Shown: piece by piece, positions 14,108 through 18,499 of the stretch
Position numbering within the stretch: position 1 is the first letter of the stretch
How the letters are laid out: the number at the start of each line of letters is the position of its first letter
Assembly (NCBI GenBank): GCA_025938055.1
Contig: JAICQC010000032.1
Span: 1 to 18,499, forward strand
DNA length: 18,499 bases
Reading direction: 5' to 3'
Source: Anaerolineales bacterium
Lineage (GTDB): Bacteria > Chloroflexota > Anaerolineae > Anaerolineales > Villigracilaceae
Notes under the pieces: model-generated
The model's input: the letters and a program-made list of their open reading frames with translations, nothing else
Told to the model about the DNA's origin: nothing
The model's database searches: none
Position numbers and translations under genes: made by a program

Positions 14108-16252
14108 ATGCCCCAAAAAAGATTCTATTCCCTGATCGTGTTGTTTTCCATCCTTGCCATGGCCTTCTCGGCGTGTGCTCCCGCCGCCCCGACGGCCACG
14201 CAGGCTTCAGCGGCTACGGAAGAGGCCACCGAAGCCCCGGCAGCTACTGAACCTGCAGCGGCTACTGAACCCGCCAGTTCTGACGGTTCTGGCACGTGTC
14301 CCGCAATTACTATGGCAGACATGCAGGGGGTTGCGGCTGGTGCATGGCCCCAGCAGTATGAACTTGCAGAGTTTGAAACCGCTGCCAACTGTACGCTGAC
14401 CATCACAGGCCGCACCGAATTCGATTCGCGGTTGGTGGAAACTGGTCACCTGCCCGAAGGCGACGCGCCTCCGGTCGAAGAGCGTCTCCCTGAAGAACCG
14501 CTTGTGGTAGTGCCTTATGATGAAATTGGCCAGTATGGCGGCCGCTTCAGTGGGGTTTCTGTGGGTCCCGAGGCTGGCAACTCTGAGTGGCTCAGCGTGC
14601 GCCATGTCAACCTGGTGCGGTTCCTGGACGACTTGCAGACCATTGTCCCGAACATGGCTAAGTCTTTCGAGTGGAATTCCGACTATACCCAGCTCACGGT
14701 CACACTGCGCAGAGGCCACAAGTGGTCTGACGGCGCACCCTTCACCACCGAAGACATCCTCTTCTGGTGGGAAGACATCATGACCAACCCGGATCTCTTT
14801 GCCGAGGTGCCCAGTTATTGGGTGTACGGCGGCGAACCTATGCAGGTCGAAGCAGTGGACGACGTGACGGTGAACTTCAAGTTTGCCGCACCGGCGCCCG
14901 CCTTTACCACGCTGCTGGCAACCACCTTCACCCACTTATGGGCACCCAAGCATTACTTGCAGGATATGCACCTCACCTACAATCCAGATGCAGATGAGGA
15001 AGCCAAGGCTGAAGGCTTCGACTCATGGCAGGCACGGCTCATCCCCTTGTACTTTGGCGAGTGGGAGGATACAGACCACGTCCTGGGCATCCCTCACCTG
15101 GAAGCCTGGATCAAGATAGAAGAGACCCCCGAGCATCAGCTCTTCGCGCCCAACCCATACTACTATAAAGTGGATACTGCCGGCCAGCAGCTACCCTACT
15201 TCGACGAGATCGAGGAGCAGTACGCAGCGGAGAACGAGATCTTTGAGTTGAAGATCATCAACGGCGAGGTTCAGTATAAGTCTCAGTCTCTGCAGATCGG
15301 CAGCCTGCCGCTCTTCCAGCAAAATCAGGATAAGGGCAACTACGATATTCAGATGCCTCCGGGCGCTGGCAATGGCCGTACCTACGTCTTCAATGCCACG
15401 CATAAAGACCCTGTGCTGGCGGAACTGTTCTCGGACCCGCGCTGGAACCGCGCCATGTCGTTGGCTCTGAACAGAGACGAGATCAACCAGGCCTTGTGCT
15501 TCGGTTTATGCGAACCGACTCAAGGTGTCCCCGTGCATCGAACCGTGTCATTCGCCAAGCCTGAGTGGTTCACAAAAGACATTGAATATGATCCGGACAC
15601 CGCCAACGCGCTCTTGGATGAGATTGGGCTGGAGAAAGATGCCGATGGTTTTCGGACGCGTCCAGATGGCGAACCATTGCTCATCAACTTGATCTATGCT
15701 ATCCAGTGGGGCGATCCTGCCTTACATGAGCTAGCCAAGGAATACTGGGAGGCTGTCGGCGTCAGGGTCGAGTTGAAAGAGATCAGCACGGAAGCCTATC
15801 GAGCCATGGCAGCCAATAACGATCATGATATTCAAGTTACCAATAGCGGGCTCGAGACCGAAGCCCCACTCTACTCCAATCCCTTCCGGCTCTACCCGCC
15901 CTTCGGGGATGCCGCGCTCGAACCACTGTTCGGCGCTCCATGGGTCGAATGGTTCAACAGCGATGGCGCGCAGGGCATTGAGCCGCCGGATGACATTAAG
16001 CCCTTGTGGGAGCTGACCGACCAATGGAAATCGACTTTACCGGGCAGTGAGGAATATATCAGCCTGGGACAGCAGCTCGCTCAGGTTCAGGTGGATCGCG
16101 GAATGATCATCGGCACGATTACCTCTTCGCCAGCGATGCTGATTGTCTCGCGAAGACTGGGTAACGTGCCTGAATATACAATCAACGCCTTCGAGTACTA
16201 TCGTACATATCCCTTCAGGACCGATCAGTGGTATTTCACGGATGCGGAATAA
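14108..16252 (+). CDS. ABC importer substrate-binding lipoprotein, family 5
   Basis: The 714-residue extracellular receptor captures a peptide, oligosaccharide or similar ligand for the permeases downstream. It opens with a lipoprotein signal: basic MPQKR, a hydrophobic stretch, and lipobox FSAC with C23 as the lipidated residue. A linker rich in Ala, Thr, Glu and Pro follows (about 24-60). The SBP_bac_5 domain shows MAKSFEWNSDYTQLTVTLRRGHKWSDGAPFTTEDILFWWEDI (about 180-220), the classic W-S-DG-P-T-DV/I motif. It also has WNRAMSLALNRDEINQALCFG and, near the end, MIIGTITSSPAMLIVSRRLGNVP. It is longer than typical OppA/DppA (about 500-600). GGAGG lies five bases before ATG 14108. Base composition is visibly more GC-rich than in the genes to the left. 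Relatives bind oligosaccharides as well as peptides; the catabolic neighbours favour a sugar. Confidence 0.9.
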   Translation: MPQKRFYSLIVLFSILAMAFSACAPAAPTATQASAATEEATEAPAATEPAAATEPASSDGSGTCPAITMADMQGVAAGAWPQQYELAEFETAANCTLTITGRTEFDSRLVETGHLPEGDAPPVEERLPEEPLVVVPYDEIGQYGGRFSGVSVGPEAGNSEWLSVRHVNLVRFLDDLQTIVPNMAKSFEWNSDYTQLTVTLRRGHKWSDGAPFTTEDILFWWEDIMTNPDLFAEVPSYWVYGGEPMQVEAVDDVTVNFKFAAPAPAFTTLLATTFTHLWAPKHYLQDMHLTYNPDADEEAKAEGFDSWQARLIPLYFGEWEDTDHVLGIPHLEAWIKIEETPEHQLFAPNPYYYKVDTAGQQLPYFDEIEEQYAAENEIFELKIINGEVQYKSQSLQIGSLPLFQQNQDKGNYDIQMPPGAGNGRTYVFNATHKDPVLAELFSDPRWNRAMSLALNRDEINQALCFGLCEPTQGVPVHRTVSFAKPEWFTKDIEYDPDTANALLDEIGLEKDADGFRTRPDGEPLLINLIYAIQWGDPALHELAKEYWEAVGVRVELKEISTEAYRAMAANNDHDIQVTNSGLETEAPLYSNPFRLYPPFGDAALEPLFGAPWVEWFNSDGAQGIEPPDDIKPLWELTDQWKSTLPGSEEYISLGQQLAQVQVDRGMIIGTITSSPAMLIVSRRLGNVPEYTINAFEYYRTYPFRTDQWYFTDAE

Positions 16253-16291
16253 GGAATTAGCCTTCCTCGCCTCGCTCTAGTCAAAGATAGA

Positions 16292-16324
16292 TGTGCTGGC
16301 GCTTAATCCATAAGCGCCAGCACA
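16292..16324 (+). promoter_or_regulatory. Perfect 14-bp hairpin between lipoprotein and permease genes
   Basis: TGTGCTGGCGCTTA (16292-16305) and TAAGCGCCAGCACA (16311-16324) pair completely around ATCCA. It lies 40 bases after the lipoprotein stop and 153 bases before the permease start. No T tract follows. It probably stabilises the upstream mRNA or partly attenuates transcription, so that the receptor is made in excess over the permeases, as in several ABC operons. Confidence 0.6.
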
Positions 16325-16477
16325 CTGTATAATGGGAGCTCAACATACCTTTGCAGAAAGCTATGATCTTGGCAGTCCTGGTTGAAGCTGGAATTCCTAC
16401 GTACACAATGAATCTAGCACCTGGCCGGTAGGACTGCATTCTGCCAGCCAAATGGCGGCTGTCCATAAGGAGTCAAC

Positions 16478-17473
16478 GTGGCAAAATTTGTCATCCAGCG
16501 TTTTCTTATTATGATCGTAATGCTGGCGGCTTTATCGCTCATAGTCTTCATCACCATCGAGCTGCCGCCGGGTGACTATGCAGACCGGCGCGCCCTGCAC
16601 CTGCGCTCAGCCGGTGTGACAGTTACCAGCGATGATGTCGAATCTCTGCGCCACATCCTTGGACTCGACCGCCCGTGGTATGTGCGCTACCTCAATTGGA
16701 TCAGCAACATCGTCCTGCGTGGCAACTTTGGTCAATCCTTTGGACTGCATCTGCCTGTGACTGAGGTGCTCGGCCAGCGCGTCGGGCTGACGGTGATGCT
16801 GGCTGTGGCGACAATTATCTTCACGTATGGCCTGGCAATCCCCATCGGTATCTACTCAGCCATCCGGCAGTATTCTCTTGGCGATTACGCTGCGACCATT
16901 GTGGGGTATTTCGGCATGGCGACGCCCAGCTTTATGCTGGCACTGATCCTCTTGTACTTCAGTGTCATGGTGATCGGTACCAGTGTGGGCGGACTGTTCT
17001 CGCCCGAATATTCTGAAGCACCCTGGAGCTGGGGCAAGTTCGTTGACCTGCTTCGTCATCTGTGGGTACCGGCGTTAGTGTTAGGGTTGGCGGGAACTGC
17101 TTTCGAGATTCGTACCATGCGGGCTACTCTTCTCGACGAGAAGAACAAACTCTATGTGACTGCCGCGCGGGCAAAGGGATTGCCTGAGTGGAAGTTACTG
17201 ATGAAGTATCCGGTGCGTGTCGCCCTCAACCCTATCGTCAGTACCATCGGCTGGGAACTGACAGCGATCATTGCCGGCGCGCCTCTCGTTTCGTTCGTGC
17301 TGGCGCTACCAGACACGGGGCCCCTCTTTCTCACAGCGTTGCTCGACCAGGACACCTACCTGTCCGGCGCGATCCTGCTCATGTATGCCGCATTGACAAT
17401 CCTGGGCACGTTTCTGTCAGATGTGATGCTGGCTCTGCTTGATCCGCGAATTCGCTACGGGGAAAGGGTTTGA
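16478..17473 (+). CDS. ABC importer permease, DppB/OppB type
   Basis: The 331-residue inner-membrane permease forms half of the translocation channel for the family 5 importer. The first membrane helix is FLIMIVMLAALSLIVFITIEL (about 8-28). An extracytoplasmic region follows with LRHILGLDRPWYVRYLNWISNIVLRGNFGQSF, the DppB signature around residues 60-90. Further helices and the cytoplasmic EAA loop come next (YVTAARAKGLPEWKLLMKYPVRVALNPIV, about 226-254), which contacts the ATPase. Hydrophobic segments continue to the end. The start is GTG 16478 with AAGGAG six bases upstream. The next permease gene begins one base after its stop, so the two are translationally coupled. The matching ATPase genes are not in the window. 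Confidence 0.92.
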   Translation: MAKFVIQRFLIMIVMLAALSLIVFITIELPPGDYADRRALHLRSAGVTVTSDDVESLRHILGLDRPWYVRYLNWISNIVLRGNFGQSFGLHLPVTEVLGQRVGLTVMLAVATIIFTYGLAIPIGIYSAIRQYSLGDYAATIVGYFGMATPSFMLALILLYFSVMVIGTSVGGLFSPEYSEAPWSWGKFVDLLRHLWVPALVLGLAGTAFEIRTMRATLLDEKNKLYVTAARAKGLPEWKLLMKYPVRVALNPIVSTIGWELTAIIAGAPLVSFVLALPDTGPLFLTALLDQDTYLSGAILLMYAALTILGTFLSDVMLALLDPRIRYGERV

Positions 17474-17474
17474 T

Positions 17475-18499
17475 ATGACCCAGATCACTGAAGCCGTTGA
17501 CGTTGCCCCGCGCCCGGCGCCGCCTCCGCCCGGGATTGCGAAAGAATTGGAGATTAAATACTACACCGCATCGCAGTTCCAGTTGATGTGGTGGAAGTTC
17601 AAGAAGCACCGCCTGGCCCTGATAGGCATGGTGCTTCTTGGGATCTTTGTTTTCATTGCCCTGTTCGCCGAAGTCCTATCGCCCTATACGCCTGGCGCCC
17701 GCACTCCCAATTACCTTTTTGGCCGGCCACAGACCCTGCACTTTGTAGACGCCGAAGGCAATTTTCACCTGCGTCCATTCACCTATGCCCTGACGGCTGC
17801 CATGGACCCCGAGACGTTTCTGCTCGAAGTGAAAGAAGATACCAGCGAGCCATGGCCCGTGTACTTCTTTGTCAGGGGTAATCCGTACAAAATGTGGGGC
17901 ATCATTGAATCAAACATCCATTTGTTTGGCGTTGAAGAAGGCCACCTGCACCTATTGGGCACCGACCAGCTCGGGCGCGATCTCCTGTCCCGCTTGTTCC
18001 ATGCCACGCGCACGTCCCTTACGATTGGGGTAGTCGGTCTATTTATTTCATTCTTTCTCGGATTGATCATTGGCGGCATCTCAGGCTTCTTCGGCGGCAG
18101 TATAGACGACGTCATCCAGCGTTTCATCGAGTTTATTCGCTCGATTCCAACGCTGCCACTGTGGATGGCCCTGGCTGCCGCCTTGCCAAGAGAGTGGTCG
18201 CCGCAGCGTGTGTACTTCACGATTACGATCCTGCTCGGGCTGCTGGGTTGGACGCATTTGGCGCGGCGGGTGCGGGGCAAACTGCTCTCGCTGCGGGAGG
18301 AAGATTTCGTCGTAGCCGCGCGCATTGCCGGCAGCAGCGATGCACGCATCATCGCCCGCCACCTCCTGCCCTCCTTCCTCAGCTATATTATCGTGGACCT
18401 GTCGATCTCATTTCCATATATGATCCTGGCTGAGACGTCGCTGTCCTTTATTGGGCTCGGTTTGCGGGCGCCGGTGATCTCATGGGGCGTGCTGCTGCA
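17475..18499 (+). CDS. ABC importer permease, DppC/OppC type (3' end beyond window)
   Basis: The open frame of 341 codons from ATG 17475 runs off the right edge. A proline-rich cytoplasmic N-terminus (about 1-45) precedes the first membrane helix (about 48-68). A large extracytoplasmic segment of about 90 residues follows (70-160; DAEGNFHLRPF, EPWPVYFFVRGNPYKMWGI, NIHLFGVEEGHLHLLGTD). Then come LGTDQLGRDLLSRL (161-174), further helices and the EAA loop (EEDFVVAARIAGSSDARIIARHLLPSF, 275-301). LSFIGLGLRAPVISWG near the edge is the usual C-terminal DppC motif, so only a few dozen residues are probably missing. The enlarged loop is longer than in E. coli DppC. It resembles a class of long DppC-like permeases paired with long family 5 receptors. 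Confidence 0.9.
   Translation, partial: MTQITEAVDVAPRPAPPPPGIAKELEIKYYTASQFQLMWWKFKKHRLALIGMVLLGIFVFIALFAEVLSPYTPGARTPNYLFGRPQTLHFVDAEGNFHLRPFTYALTAAMDPETFLLEVKEDTSEPWPVYFFVRGNPYKMWGIIESNIHLFGVEEGHLHLLGTDQLGRDLLSRLFHATRTSLTIGVVGLFISFFLGLIIGGISGFFGGSIDDVIQRFIEFIRSIPTLPLWMALAAALPREWSPQRVYFTITILLGLLGWTHLARRVRGKLLSLREEDFVVAARIAGSSDARIIARHLLPSFLSYIIVDLSISFPYMILAETSLSFIGLGLRAPVISWGVLL

Noticed and set aside
16328..16333. TATAAT after the 14-bp hairpin
   Set aside because: No -35 box at 16-18 bases upstream; that position falls inside the hairpin loop and arm.
1..18499. CRISPR array, insertion sequence or toxin-antitoxin pair
   Set aside because: No regularly spaced repeats, transposase motifs or small paired genes were seen.

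Overview
The window looks like a chromosomal segment from a Chloroflexota bacterium, probably Anaerolineae-like. This is an inference. It rests on the substrate-binding lipoprotein at 14108 (a short lipoprotein signal, then a long Ala/Thr/Glu/Pro linker), the mixed ATG/GTG/TTG starts, and the mix of genes. No rRNA or other firm taxonomic marker is present.

The left half (about 1-8640) is a surface-glycan region. On the minus strand lie a truncated cobalamin-binding radical-SAM protein, a family 2 glycosyltransferase with C-terminal membrane helices, and the run wbaP-like, hddA, gmhA. The wbaP-like gene encodes a polyprenyl-phosphate sugar-1-phosphate transferase, which starts lipid-linked glycan assembly. 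gmhB (plus strand) converges on gmhA. GmhA, HddA and GmhB together make D-glycero-alpha-D-manno-heptose 1-phosphate, the route known from S-layer glycan and GDP-heptose synthesis. A sugar-1-phosphate nucleotidylyltransferase at 7627 could activate this or another sugar. An orphan OmpR-type response regulator sits between wbaP and the nucleotidylyltransferase.

Near 8640-9070 is a non-coding junction. It holds the 3' half of a tRNA-Arg(TCT) without a visible 5' half, followed by a nearly perfect 27-base dyad. This resembles an integrase attachment core or its scar, and it separates the glycan region from what follows.

The right half (9072-18499, all plus strand) looks catabolic: an inositol-monophosphatase family enzyme, a Gfo/Idh/MocA oxidoreductase, a TIM-barrel sugar isomerase/epimerase, and a parallel beta-helix (GH28-like) protein with no signal peptide. 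After a 620-base gap comes a family 5 ABC importer: the lipoprotein, a DppB-type permease and a DppC-type permease cut by the window end. The importer has a near-consensus sigma-70-type promoter (TTGACA, 17 bases, TAATAT) with a perfect palindrome over the predicted start of transcription. A perfect 14-bp hairpin separates the lipoprotein gene from the permeases. The working model is uptake of an oligosaccharide or glycoside, cleavage or modification in the cytoplasm by the beta-helix protein, and oxidation and isomerisation of the product. The substrate cannot be read from the sequence.

No CRISPR array, insertion sequence, complete tRNA or rRNA was found.
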